The translations under genes and the position numbers were made by a program. The notes beneath the pieces were generated by a model. The model saw only the letters and a list, made by a program, of their open reading frames with translations. It searched no databases and had not been told where the DNA came from. Of a stretch of 64,000 bases of DNA, positions 1-9,625 are shown piece after piece. This DNA comes from Bordetella petrii. Its GTDB lineage: Bacteria; Pseudomonadota; Gammaproteobacteria; Burkholderiales; Burkholderiaceae_B. Position 1 is the first letter of the stretch. Each line of letters begins with the position of its first letter. The stretch spans positions 1 to 64,000 of the forward strand of contig WMBV01000010.1 of assembly GCA_017745595.1 (NCBI GenBank). The letters run 5' to 3'.

Positions 1-76
1 TGCGGGACTCCTGCACCAGGCGCACGGCGCGCTCGCGCACTTCCGGGGAAAACTTGTTCGCGTTGTTCTTGCTCAT
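1..76 (-). CDS. IS3-family transposase OrfA, N-terminal fragment (cut by window edge)
   Basis: Only the first 25 codons are present, reading MSKNNANKFSPEVRERAVRL and a few more residues. The FSPEVRERAVRLVQE pattern is the start of the helix-turn-helix domain of IS3-group OrfA proteins, which bind the element's terminal repeats and, through frameshifting, are made as an OrfAB fusion that cuts and joins DNA. The gene continues past position 1, so completeness cannot be judged. It is divergent from the NTPase gene on the plus strand, whose apparent start codons overlap this fragment and are therefore unlikely to be original. Confidence 0.8.
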   Translation of the reverse strand, partial: MSKNNANKFSPEVRERAVRLVQESR

Positions 77-127
77 GGCTCGCATTCTCTCAAGAGTAGG
101 AGCCTCCGCAAAACCCGGGGCGATTCA
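1..127 (-). mobile_element. IS3-family insertion sequence, 5' end only
   Basis: Read on the minus strand, the segment starts with an end-like sequence (TGAATCGCCCCGGGTTTT at 127-110) of the kind found at the termini of some IS3-family elements. About 50 bases later a transposase OrfA start codon lies at 76. The element continues beyond the left edge, so its other end, OrfB and target duplication cannot be seen. The plus-strand reading frame of the STAND NTPase becomes protein-like just past 127, so the element appears to be inserted in that gene. The exact terminus is inferred from where the two sequences change character. Confidence 0.75.
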
Positions 128-3100
128 GCCGGCGCCCTCGTTGATCTCGGAGCCGAAGCAGGTGCTTCCTCGAGCGCAACAGGCAGACATCCTGTCCACG
201 CTTCTCACCGCACAACGCCCGGTGGTCATCCACGCAGACGGTGGTGTAGGCAAGTCGACTCTTTCTGCTCACCTGGCTCGTGCCATACCTGCTGGGTCGG
301 TGGCGATCCTGTACGACTGCTTCGGTGACGGGACTTATCGCCAAGCCTTAAAGTATCGCCATCGGTACCGCGATGCTCTCGTCCAGATCGCGAACGAGCT
401 CGCAGGACAGCAGCTTTGCCTGCCATTGATTCCATCCGGCGGCACGGATCCCAAGCAGTTCATGCGGGCCTTCGTATCTCGGCTCAAGCAAGCCATTGAT
501 CTTCTTAGAGCCCGCACGCCTCAGGCGAGTCTTTGCATCATCATCGACGCGGCTGATAACGCATACATGGCTGCACAAGAGATCGGTGAGCGTGCCTTTG
601 TCCATGACTTGATCAACACGGATATGCCCGACGGGTTGCGGTTGGCATTCACATGCCGATCACACCGGCAGGGCCACCTGGGAGCTCCGCTGGACGCCAT
701 AGTGATCAAGCTGGAACCGTTCTCCAAGGCTGAGACTGCCACGCACCTACGGCTGAGCTATCCCGAGGCAACGGACGTGGAGGCTGCGGAATTCGCTTTT
801 CTAAGTAGCGATAACCCGCGCGTTCAAGCACTGGCGATGGAGGGAACCCCACCCATCGGCGACATGCTGAGGGCCCTGGGGCCAACACCCACAACGGTCC
901 AGCACGCGATCGGAGGCCTGCTGACCAAAGCTATCGACAGGCTGAAAGCCGAGTGGGGCCCGACCGAGGCGAATCAGATTGACCTCATCTGCAAGGGCCT
1001 CGCGGTGCTCCGGCCGATGGTGCCGATTTCCATCTTGGCCCAAATCGCCGGAGTTCCCGAGAGCGCCGTCCGTACGTTTGCCACAGAGTTCGGCCGGCCG
1101 CTCTTTGTCAAGGACTCAGGTCTGCATTTCATGGACGAACCGGCAGAGACCTGGTTCAACGAGACGTTCAAGCCCGATGCGGCTTCGCTTGATGCGTTTC
1201 TTGCAAAACTAAAGCCGCTCGCGGCGACCAGTTCATATGTGGCGGCGGCGCTGCCGCAGTTGCTACTGTCTGCCGGCCGGATGGACGAGCTGATTGCGCT
1301 GGCGCTCTCGAATGAGAGCTTGCCAGAGCTCAACCCTCTGGAGCGACGAGACGTCGAGCTGCAACGACTGATGTTCGCGCTCAGAGCATGCTTGCAGCAG
1401 GATCGGCATGTTGCCGCCGCTAAGCTCGCGCTGAAGGTCGGCGGCGAGGTGGCTGGCGAGGCTCGCCAGAACACGCTCATCCAGCAGAACACTGACATTG
1501 CCAGCGTTCTGCTTGCGCCAGATCGCATCGAAGAAATGGTCTCCAGGCGCACGTTCGGCGGCGGATTCCTTGGCTCGCATCACGCCTACGAGGCGGTGCT
1601 GCTTGCCGGAAACGATGACCTCATCCCTGAGGCGAGAAGCAGGTTGCGCATGGCCTGGGAGTCGTTGATCACTTGGAGCAAGCTGCCACCCAAGCGCCGC
1701 AAGGAGGACAAGATCGACGACGCCGACGTCGCCGAGCTTGCTATCGGTGTGCTGAGATTGCGAGGCCCTGCCGAGGCCACGCGGTTCCTGAAAGGATGGA
1801 GTCCCAAATCCACCGTACTGAGAACCACGAAGCTCGTTGCCGCCCGACTTGCGGACGCCGGCAACTTCAAGCGAATCGATGAGCTCGCCGAGCACGCCGA
1901 CGGGGATGCCTGGATGATGCTGGGCCTGGCTACCGAAGCAGCCCGGGCCGCACATCTGTTGCCGGCGGAGCCGCTGCGCCATCTGATGGGCATCTTGGTC
2001 GACCCTAAGATCAAGTTGCCCGAAGAAGATCTCTCATGGAAGTCTGGGAGCAGCGTACTGGACGGCGTCCGGTCTGCAATCACGCTGGCGCTCCGGTGCC
2101 TCCCGCGCGACGATGCGACTTGGGCGGAGACGTTGCGCCGATATCTTCCGTCAGATCCGCCCCGCCAGTTTCACGATTTCGACGCCGAGCGCGCGACGTT
2201 CATCCGAGCCTACGCTTTGGAAGCCGCGCTGCGCGGAAAACGGATTGAGTTGATTGATCTGGCGCCGAAGGATGTTCGCCCTGAGTTTGAGACGAAGGGA
2301 TCTCCCGTTAGAAGCCAACAAGCGTCCCAGTTGCAGCAAGTGACAGGGGGAGTCCTCCCCTGGTTCATCTTGGCCGCTGAGATTGCTTGTGGCCGCCAGC
2401 TTCCCAACCTTGATCACGAAATCGAGCTTGCGCTGAGACAGACGAAATCTGCTTCGTCACGCGACTATCAGCGGAACTTCAATTTGGAGAAGGTGGCTGC
2501 CGTCGAGTGGGTGCAGATCCTGCGCGATGCAGGTCCCATTCAGTCAGTTCAGATCGACGCACTTTTGAAGTGGGTCGAGAAAAACGACCGCATCTACTCG
2601 AGTACTCTCACGAGGATGTGCCGAGTGACCGCGCGAACAGGAGGGCTGAGCGACCTCTCACTACGACTCAGCTCCAGAGCGTTCGATCAGATCGTCGCGT
2701 CGCACAGCGATGCGGAGACGCGGATTGACGATCTTCAGGAGCTGGCGCGCGCCATCTTTTGCGTGAGCAAGTCAGAAGCGGCTGCCTATTTCGACAAGGC
2801 GATCGACATCGCCAGCAAGATCGGAGAAGAACACCTCTCTCGATGGACGACGTTCCTCGATCTCACGGACGCTGCGCATCGCCCGGGCCACGCAAGACCT
2901 CGGACCGCCTATCGGCTAGCGCGCATTGCCGAGCTCAGCTACGAGCACATGGCCCGGGACAAGTACATGGACTGGGACCGGTTGGTTGAGGGTCTGGTCG
3001 GCCTTTGCCCTTCATCCAGTCTCGCCATTCTGAGCCGCTGGCGGGATCGAGAGTTCGGCTTTGCAGGCGAGCTATTCCCCGTCGCAATCTACAGCCTGAT

Positions 3101-4352
3101 CGACCACGGGCTCCTTCCAAAGAAGGCCGCGGTCGCCCTGGGTGGCACCGTGAGTGGATGGAAACGCGTTAACGACATCAAAGCAGCCATCGACGCAGAG
3201 TCCGACAACAATCGAAAGAGATCGATCCTGAGGATCGCCTACCGACTCCTCCGGATCCAGCCCTACGAGGCGCCCACCTGGCGCGAACTCAAGGCTCTAG
3301 CCGACTCACTGGCGATGTCGCTTCCAGATTTAGAGAGGCTGCTTCAGGCATCTGAAGCCAAAGGAGCCAGTGAGTCGGCGACCGCCGCCCCCGCGCCGTG
3401 GACGGGGCCTCGCAAAGAGATCCAAGAGCCCGATTGGGATGCCATTTTCAGCGGAGTCGATCTCCGCGACGCGGCTGCGGTTCTCGCGGCACGGCGATCG
3501 CTCAAGAAGGTTGACCATCGTTCGTACGTTCGCGAGTTCTACGAGGAAGGCTGTCGGCGCGCGACGCTATCGGAGATCGACGGATACCTCCGCGCAATCC
3601 GATCGGACGACGGGTTCAGTGTATTCAGCTTCATGGACGTCATCAGGCACCTCCCGCAACCGAGCAAGAGGCTCCTGTCCGTCCGCAGCGAACTCAAGAA
3701 GGCCGCCCTTTCGTTGGCTGCGAGCGAACCCAACCGTGTGGGGCGCCGCGGCTGGGGCCATGAGGGCCCCTTTGATGGAATCTATGCAGAGGGCATCGTC
3801 TTGGAGAAGGACGTCGCGTCAGCCCGGATCAAGGGGTACCTGTCGCAGCTCGACACGCTTGATGCAGAAGACTTATTCCATCTGGTGGACCCGCTCGCGC
3901 GACGCTTGACCAGCGACGAGGCCGATGAAGTGTTGAACTTCGGCTTTGACTTGCTCGAAGAAATTCTTGAGGGTGAAGATGGCGATGGCCCGTGGAACGA
4001 CTCGCTCGCACCGTCATCCTCTTGCGAGGAAGCCTTGGCCGGCTACTTGTGGGCGGGTCTGGCGTGCCCGTCCACTGCGGAACGCTGGGAACACGCCCAC
4101 TGCGTCCGCAACTGTCTTGAGCTCGACTGGCAAACCCTGTTGTCCGCGCTGGCCACTCGCGCATTGAGCGCCGACCCGCAGCCATTCGTTGACCGTGGCC
4201 TGGTTTTCTATGAGTGGCATGCCCGGCAATGGCTCTGCCTTGCATTGGCGCGATGGATGAGCCTTGTGCCGTTGCTCCTTTTCTCGCGTTTCTTGACTCC
4301 GCCGCAAGGGAGCGGCATGTCGTCATCCGACACTTCGCCTCGGATGCACTGA
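75..4352 (+). pseudogene. Giant STAND-type P-loop NTPase, N-terminally truncated and frameshifted (5' piece)
   Basis: A long frame with a P-loop (ADGGVGKST, bases 234-260), a Walker B strand (LCIIIDAADNA, about 531-563), an Arg/His-rich sensor-like stretch (LAFTCRSHR) and then more than 1,000 residues of helical, repeat-like sequence. This is the layout of STAND NTPases, whose C-terminal repeats sense a trigger and whose N-terminal domain is an effector; the antiviral Avs proteins are examples. Only about 35 residues precede the P-loop after the IS end, so an effector domain, if there was one, is gone. The available ATG codons (54, 75) lie inside the IS. Near 4250 the frame reads YEWHARQWLCLALAR and then loses sense, while the sequence continues in another frame. 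A single missing base at about 4251 explains this. Family membership beyond STAND is inference. Confidence 0.72.
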
Positions 4353-5635
4353 GGCGCTTGAACGAAGTCTGTCCGTTGCCCACGGAGTTGCTCGCCATCG
4401 CGAACGGCGCAAACCGCCCTGCGCTGGCCACCGAGGTCTACGACCGTGGCGAGCACGAGATAGTTGATGACGATGCCTCGGAGGACGAGGCCGCGGACGA
4501 CGACGAGAGGTACTTTTTCGGCATCGACATCGGTCCGTATTGGTTCGCTCCGTTGGGCCGTGCCTTTGGGCTGAATCAGCAGTCGATCGAACGGCGAGCA
4601 CGGGCAGTCTTGCGTGGCCGCATGTCTCTAGGTCTTCGTCGTCGCGTTGATGATCAGCGCTATAAGCGCGGACTCTTTCGAGGACGAGAGACAACTCACT
4701 CGCACGGCAGCATGCCCGAAGTGGAGGACAGCGTCGTCTATCAGTCCTATCACGCGATGATGTTCGTCGCTGGCCTGCTCTTGGAGACCAAGCCGGTACG
4801 CCGTCGCGCTGATGAGGAAGAGAATCCGTTCGACGACTGGTTGAAAGGACAGTTGCTCACTCGCGGTGATGACCGGTGGCTTGCGGATCGACGCGATCCC
4901 GAGATCCTGAAGGCCAACCCGCCGGGCAGCGCTCGATCTGATGCCGCATGGTGTTGGCAGGTCGATAGACAGTACCTCGATGACCAACTGACAACGGACG
5001 ACGGTATGACGGCCCTCTGGGGCCATTGGACGACCACCGATGCGGTCAACGGCGAAACGGTGTCAGTCGGGTCTGTGCTCGTTCCTTCTCGTCACGCAGC
5101 GGCCTTTCTGACCGCGATGCAGACCAGCCCTTGCCCAGGAGAGATTTACCTTCCAGACGCGGATCACATCGACCATCGGGAGGAGGTTGATGATCCAGAG
5201 TTCAGCCTGCTCGGCTGGGTAAAGACGGGAAGCGACTCGTTGAGCCTTGACGAATATGACCCATGGGCTGGCAAGGTAAGTAGCCCTGGCCCGCACCCTT
5301 GTCAGGGAATACTCGATGTCCTGAATCCGATGACGGATCCAGACGCGAGATCGTGGACGCTACCAGACGGCGGCAGGCTGAGAAGCGAGTCGTGGTCGCG
5401 CAGCACGGGCTACGCTGAGGAGCGCAACGTCCAGACTGGCTCTCGGCTCAGCGCCGACGACAAGTTCATTCGCGCACTGTTGGATGGGCACCCAAACACA
5501 TCTCTGATCGTCTGCGTTAAGGTCCGCCGCAAGCCACCAAAAGACGAAACTGGCAACGATGACTACTCCTTCTACAACTATCCCTATAACCGCTACTACC
5601 TGATTGGACACGATGGAATCACTCGATCGCTCTAA
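4214..5635 (+). pseudogene. C-terminal piece of the frameshifted STAND NTPase
   Basis: From about 4253 this frame reads MDEPCAVAPFLAFLDSAARE and on into RHVVIRHFASDALRRL, a helical-repeat style sequence that directly continues the upstream frame. It overlaps that frame by 139 bases and has no convincing ribosome-binding site at 4214. Joined, the two would give a protein of roughly 1,860 residues. The segment has an acidic patch (residues about 85-97), a conserved-looking block with FFGIDIGPYWFAPLGRAFGL, and an HSHGS/SYHAMMFVAG block. I recognise no catalytic motif; a sensing or target-binding role would fit STAND proteins but is not shown. It could be translated separately, but I regard it as the broken 3' part of one gene. 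Confidence 0.62.
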
Positions 5636-6293
5636 AGCCGTCATCGAGCTCGGCAAGCGGATCGTTGCCGGTTTGAAGCTCGGCGACGATGTTACTGCCC
5701 AATGGATGGCGCACCTAGTCGCTGAGAAAATCTCCGCTGCTGAGGATGCGCCCGAAACCGTGCGAGATGCTGCGGTGGCCGAGTGCGTAGATCTCATCCA
5801 GAAACTTTGGGCACACCGGTATACATTGCCTCCGTACATGCGGCCGCTGCGGGAGTTAGACCCGCTGCTGCGCACGCTCAATTCCTTAGGTGTGAATGAG
5901 GCAGATGAACTCAGATTTTTCGCGCGCCCGCCTAGCAGCGAAGAGCTTGAAGGTGCAACGGAGGACGAGAAGAAGCTCTTCGAGTTCGCGATCGGGATTG
6001 ATTACGCAGCAAGGGAACTGCTACGTCATGCACTCTGCGTTGCTGCCGAACGGTCAGTCGATGTGGTCAAACCGTGGTTGGAGGAAACCGTCAAGGGCAG
6101 CTTGGACGCCACCGTAGAACTGCGGATTTCAAGATTCGTTGCAGAAGGTCTACTGAAGAGCCAAGAAAAGGCCAAACAGCAAGCTATACGCGATCGAATC
6201 GATCGGCTGGAAAATTTTGCGAAAGCAACCTTGTCCTTAGCCGGAGATATGAGAAAGACGCTCCCTCAAGACAGCGAGGAATCGGATGACTGA
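5613..6293 (+). CDS. Uncharacterised small protein coupled to the STAND NTPase
   Basis: A 226-residue soluble, mostly helical protein with no signal peptide or membrane segment. Its first 23 bases overlap the end of the preceding frame, so it was probably translationally coupled to the NTPase. The start at 5613 (MESLDRSKAVIEL) is preferred; a second ATG three codons upstream at 5604 is possible. The C-terminal 45 residues (from about SRFVAEGLLKSQEKAK) look coiled-coil-like and end in an acidic tail (DSEESDD). I do not recognise the family. Tight coupling to a STAND NTPase suggests a partner or regulator in the same putative defence unit. This frame is intact although the upstream gene is broken. 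Confidence 0.6.
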   Translation: MESLDRSKAVIELGKRIVAGLKLGDDVTAQWMAHLVAEKISAAEDAPETVRDAAVAECVDLIQKLWAHRYTLPPYMRPLRELDPLLRTLNSLGVNEADELRFFARPPSSEELEGATEDEKKLFEFAIGIDYAARELLRHALCVAAERSVDVVKPWLEETVKGSLDATVELRISRFVAEGLLKSQEKAKQQAIRDRIDRLENFAKATLSLAGDMRKTLPQDSEESDD

Positions 6294-6392
6294 GGAGCAA
6301 AGTCCCACGCTCCAGCGAAACAGATTACGCTGCCTTGATCACCTGGGCGCTGTTTCTGCTTTGGGACGAAAGCGGCTTTCGCTCAATGTAGT

Positions 6393-6416
6393 CAAAAAAG
6401 AAGGGGCCGAAGCCCC
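6393..6416 (-). terminator. Rho-independent terminator of the radC-like gene
   Basis: On the minus strand, a GGGGC-TTCG-GCCCC hairpin (stable UUCG loop) is followed by TTCTTTTTT. It lies four bases past the stop codon of the RadC-like gene. The preceding 6294-6392 stretch shows nothing else. Confidence 0.85.
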
Positions 6417-6420
6417 AAGC

Positions 6421-6930
6421 TCAAAATAAGCCACGCTCGGCAAACGATACCGTGCCGGCACCGGCCACAACCACATGATCCAGCGTGCGCACCTCCACCA
6501 GCCCCAGCACTTCCTTGAGCCGCTGCGTCAGCACCTTATCGGTCTGCGACGGCTCAGGATTCCCACTCGGATGGTTGTGCGAAAGGATGACCGCCGCAGC
6601 ATTGAGCCGTAGCGCTTCCTTGACCACTTCGCGCGGATACACCGATGCACTGTCGATGGTGCCGTGGAACATCTCCCGGTACTCGATCAGCCGGTGACGC
6701 GTATCCAGAAACAGCACCGCAAAGACTTCATGCTCGAAGCCTGCCAGCTTGTTGCGCAGGTACTCTTTGACCAGCGCCGGCGAAGTGAACTCAGCACCAC
6801 GCTGCATCTTCAGCTCGATGGCCTGGCGTGCCGCTTCAAGAATTTGATCCACCGATGCCGGCATGTAGCGCCCTTGGGCGTCACGCACCAGCAAAGCGTC
6901 ATCGAACGAGGAAAAGGACAGTTGCGACAT
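6421..6930 (-). CDS. RadC-like JAB/MPN domain protein
   Basis: A 169-residue JAMM-fold protein of the RadC family. The metal-binding signature is visible: a Glu in the AGFEHEVFAVLFLD strand and SHNHPSGNPEPSQTD (His-x-His with a downstream Asp). It is shorter than chromosomal RadC because the N-terminal helix-hairpin-helix region is absent, the form usually carried by integrative elements and plasmids. Its biochemical role is not established; the fold suggests a metalloprotease or metal-dependent hydrolase. It has its own terminator and lies between the STAND locus and the YhcG-integrase pair, which supports a mobile-element origin for the region. Assignment to the family is firm; function is not. 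Confidence 0.9.
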   Translation of the reverse strand: MSQLSFSSFDDALLVRDAQGRYMPASVDQILEAARQAIELKMQRGAEFTSPALVKEYLRNKLAGFEHEVFAVLFLDTRHRLIEYREMFHGTIDSASVYPREVVKEALRLNAAAVILSHNHPSGNPEPSQTDKVLTQRLKEVLGLVEVRTLDHVVVAGAGTVSFAERGLF

Positions 6931-7262
6931 GATCGTGCTCCGGTTTCTCGGGCGGAATTGCCCGGAACCGTGGCCAGCACGGCGCAGCGCAAGCAGTCAG
7001 GGATCGAAGACGGCCGACAGGCCGCAAGCGTGCGAGCACGCGTAGTCATTGACGGCGAGAACGCCGTGATACGGTGAAGGGAACAGCAAGACCGCCTACA
7101 CCCCACTCAGCCACACCCGCTCGTGGCAAGTGCGCAGCACGCGCAGGCCCGGATCAACGATCCAGGCCAGAGGCGTCAGGGATCAGCGCCGAATGGCTGT
7201 GATTCGGCACGAAGCACGGGGCGCAGCCCGCGAGCCCGACGGCGGTACGCCGGGGCGCACAA
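6931..7262. other. Non-coding spacer upstream of the radC-like gene
   Basis: A 332-base stretch with no convincing coding frame. It holds the promoter side of the radC-like gene and the 3' flank of the YhcG-type gene. I see no clear -10/-35 pair and no strong terminator. Spacers of this kind next to radC-like genes are common in integrative elements. Confidence 0.4.
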
Positions 7263-8429
7263 CTATGGCTTGTCGTCTCTGAGAGACAGCATTCCGCGAG
7301 ATTCGAGTAGACGCCGCGTGTTCTCCAGCTCTTTTTGCAGCAACTCTGCATCCGGCAGCACGGTGCGATAGTTCGCCGCCATCACCTTGGTCGGCAAGCC
7401 ATCCAACGCATACCGCGCCAGGGCATGGCCTTTGTCGGCGCACAGGATCAGACCCACCGGCGGATTCTCGTCCGGGTACGCCCAATGCTCCTTGGCATAG
7501 TTGCAGTACACATGCATCTGCCCCACATCGGCATGGGTCAGGCTGCCCAACTTGAGGTCGATGATGACCAGGCAGCGCAGCTTGCGATGGAAGAACAGTA
7601 GATCGACCCGATACCAGGTCTGGTCGATGCGCAGCCGACGTTGCCGCCCGACGAAGGTGAAGCCTTCACCCAGTTCCAGCAGGAAGTCTTCCAGTCGCTG
7701 GATCAAGGCCGCTTCCAGGTCGGATTCCGAATACTCGTCTTTGAGATCAAGGAACTCCAGCACATACGGGTCTTTGATCGCGTCATTGGGCGTGACGGCA
7801 TCTTCGGGCTTGGCCACCGAACCCTTGACCAGCATCGCCGCCTTGTCCTTGGACAAGGCCGTGCGCTCGTAGAACTGGCTACCAATCTGCCGGTCAAGTT
7901 GGCGCACGCTCCAGCCACCGCGCAGCGCTTCGACCTCGTAGAACTGGCGGGCATGTTCATCTTTAACCGACAGCAGCCGGACATAGGCCGACCACGGTAA
8001 GGTGAAGACTTGGGCAAGTTCGGAGAGGTCGAATTTCCGAGGCACTGTCTCGGAATTCTCGATAGGCAGTCCGTCTCCAGATTTCCGAGACAGTGTCTCG
8101 GAAATTGACTCAAGGGGGTAAGCGGCAAAGAAGCGCCGCATGTTCTCCAGGTTGTCCGGGCTGAACCCGCGCCCGAATCGTGCAGTCAGGTCGGCGGACA
8201 ACCGTGCCATCAACTGCTCGCCGTAACCGGCCCGTCGCCTGCCTTTCTGCTCGGCTTCGACGATCCGGCGGCCAATCTCCCAATAGCTGGCTGTCATCAG
8301 CGCATTGACACTGCGTGCCGCTGCTTGGCGCGCCGCGTCCAGCAGCTCCACGATGCCGCCGTGGATGCCGGCATAGCCAGCCGGTAAGGCGGTGCGTTTC
8401 CCCACTGCCACAGGCGTCTTCCTTGTCAT
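7263..8429 (-). CDS. YhcG-type DUF1016 protein with PD-(D/E)XK nuclease domain
   Basis: A 388-residue protein with an N-terminal DUF1016 helical domain (about residues 25-200, including SYWEIGRRIVEAEQKG and FTLPWSAYVRLL) and a C-terminal PD-(D/E)XK nuclease domain. Catalytic-type residues are visible in YRVDLLFFHRKLRCLVIIDLK: an Asp before the strand and a D-x-K at its end. Proteins of this family are predicted DNA nucleases and are often found with restriction systems or integrases. The start overlaps the integrase stop by four bases (ATGA), so the two form an operon. Residues of about 110-130 (ISETLSRKSGDGLPIENSET) are encoded by two palindromes and look like an in-frame insertion between the two halves of the DUF1016 domain. 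Confidence 0.88.
   Translation of the reverse strand: MTRKTPVAVGKRTALPAGYAGIHGGIVELLDAARQAAARSVNALMTASYWEIGRRIVEAEQKGRRRAGYGEQLMARLSADLTARFGRGFSPDNLENMRRFFAAYPLESISETLSRKSGDGLPIENSETVPRKFDLSELAQVFTLPWSAYVRLLSVKDEHARQFYEVEALRGGWSVRQLDRQIGSQFYERTALSKDKAAMLVKGSVAKPEDAVTPNDAIKDPYVLEFLDLKDEYSESDLEAALIQRLEDFLLELGEGFTFVGRQRRLRIDQTWYRVDLLFFHRKLRCLVIIDLKLGSLTHADVGQMHVYCNYAKEHWAYPDENPPVGLILCADKGHALARYALDGLPTKVMAANYRTVLPDAELLQKELENTRRLLESRGMLSLRDDKP
8031..8105. repeat. Pair of related palindromes inside the YhcG-type gene
   Basis: Two palindromes, about 30 bases apart, share the word TTCCGAG...CTCGGAA. The right one (8081-8105) has perfect 12-base arms (ATTTCCGAGACA) around a single central base; the left one (about 8031-8059) is imperfect, reading GAATTTCCGAGG-CACTG-TCTCGGAATTC. 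Both are read in frame and supply the ETLSRKS and SETVPRKF stretches. They resemble a short mobile palindrome tolerated in a variable linker of the protein. Confidence 0.7.
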
Positions 8430-9625
8430 GCTGTCACCTCCATAGAACGGGACGCCCCGGTAATCGCCAGCCGCCGATTTGCCACCAGTTCGGCCGCATC
8501 CCGCACCGGCTTGTCCTCGGTATGAACATAGTGCATAAACATCGCCACGGTCTTGTGACCTGTGAGCTTCATGCCCACCTTGGTCGGCACGCCCGAGTTG
8601 GCAATGTCGGTCGTCGCCCGGTGACGGATGCCATGCGTGCCGACGTGCGGCACACCAGCGGCCTTGAGCGCGCGCGTCCAGCCGCCGTAGTGTTCACCGT
8701 GGGTCATGTGCCGAGTCGGATCGTTGGGCGACGGCAGGACGTAGGGGCAGCCTTCCCGGCGCGGTGCGGTGGACAGCAGCCGATAGGCTTCCTCACTTAT
8801 CGGCTTGGAGATGCCGCCGGTCTTGCTGTCAGGCCAGACGACGCGCCGCTTCTCCAGATCAATCCAATCCCACTCCAGCGGGCAGATTTCGGAACGGCGG
8901 GCGGCAAACTCGAATTGCAGGCGGATCGCCAGTGGGATGACGTAGTTCTCCAGTCCTTCCGCCTCCAGATGTTCCAGGTGGCGGAAGATCCGCACCAGTT
9001 CATCGTCCACGATGAGCCGAGTTTCCTTGCCAGGCGGGTACATCGGGACGTGGCGGCACGGATTCGTGCCGTCAGGGCGTAGCCCCCACACTTCGGCCAG
9101 GTTGAACATCTTGCGCAGCACGCCAAAGGTGCGATTCGCCTCGGCCTGCTTGTAGGCCAGCTTCTTCATCAGCGCGGCTACGTCGGGGCGCTTCACATCC
9201 TGCACCTTCATCCGTCCCATGATCGGGATGATGCAACGGTCAATCACGCCTCGATAGCCGCGCTGCGTGCTGGGCTTGTTGCGCTGCTTGGAGTAGTCCT
9301 CCATGAAGGTGTGGCAAAACTCCTTCATGGTCGGTGCCTTGCGGGCAGCGTTCTTGGCCGTGCTGGGATCGCCACCCTTGCGCACCTCGGCCAGCCATTC
9401 CTGCGCCATCGTGCGTGCCTGATCGACCGTCAGTTCGCCGTACTGGCCTAGGGCGGGCTTGCGGCGCTCGCCGGCATTCGTGCGGTACTGGAGCATGAAC
9501 ACCTTGCGGCCCGCCGGGGTGATCTTGCACAGGAAGCCGGGCACCACGGTATCCCGCAGTTCGATGGCCTTGGCTTGGGGTTGTGCCGCATCGACTGCGG
9601 ACTTGGTGAGCTTGATCTTCGCCAT
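8426..9625 (-). CDS. Tyrosine-type site-specific integrase (P4/DUF4102 class)
   Basis: A 399-residue integrase of full normal length. Domains in order: N-terminal DUF4102 arm-binding domain (about 1-90, GFLCKITPAGRKVFMLQYRT), core-binding helices (95-190), and catalytic domain. The tyrosine recombinase residues are visible: Arg in EFAARRSE, the H-x-x-R of THGIRHRATTD, GH in LTGHKTV and the nucleophile in FMHYVHT. It inserts and excises the element at an att site, normally just upstream of the gene, which here means 9626-9801. It is the last island gene; past the att zone the sequence becomes core chromosome. It is co-transcribed with the YhcG-type gene by a four-base overlap. Confidence 0.93.
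   Translation of the reverse strand: MAKIKLTKSAVDAAQPQAKAIELRDTVVPGFLCKITPAGRKVFMLQYRTNAGERRKPALGQYGELTVDQARTMAQEWLAEVRKGGDPSTAKNAARKAPTMKEFCHTFMEDYSKQRNKPSTQRGYRGVIDRCIIPIMGRMKVQDVKRPDVAALMKKLAYKQAEANRTFGVLRKMFNLAEVWGLRPDGTNPCRHVPMYPPGKETRLIVDDELVRIFRHLEHLEAEGLENYVIPLAIRLQFEFAARRSEICPLEWDWIDLEKRRVVWPDSKTGGISKPISEEAYRLLSTAPRREGCPYVLPSPNDPTRHMTHGEHYGGWTRALKAAGVPHVGTHGIRHRATTDIANSGVPTKVGMKLTGHKTVAMFMHYVHTEDKPVRDAAELVANRRLAITGASRSMEVTA

Noticed and set aside
4240-4275. Programmed ribosomal frameshift in the NTPase gene
   Set aside because: No slippery heptamer or following pseudoknot is evident, and the gene is already truncated by an IS, so simple decay is the better reading.
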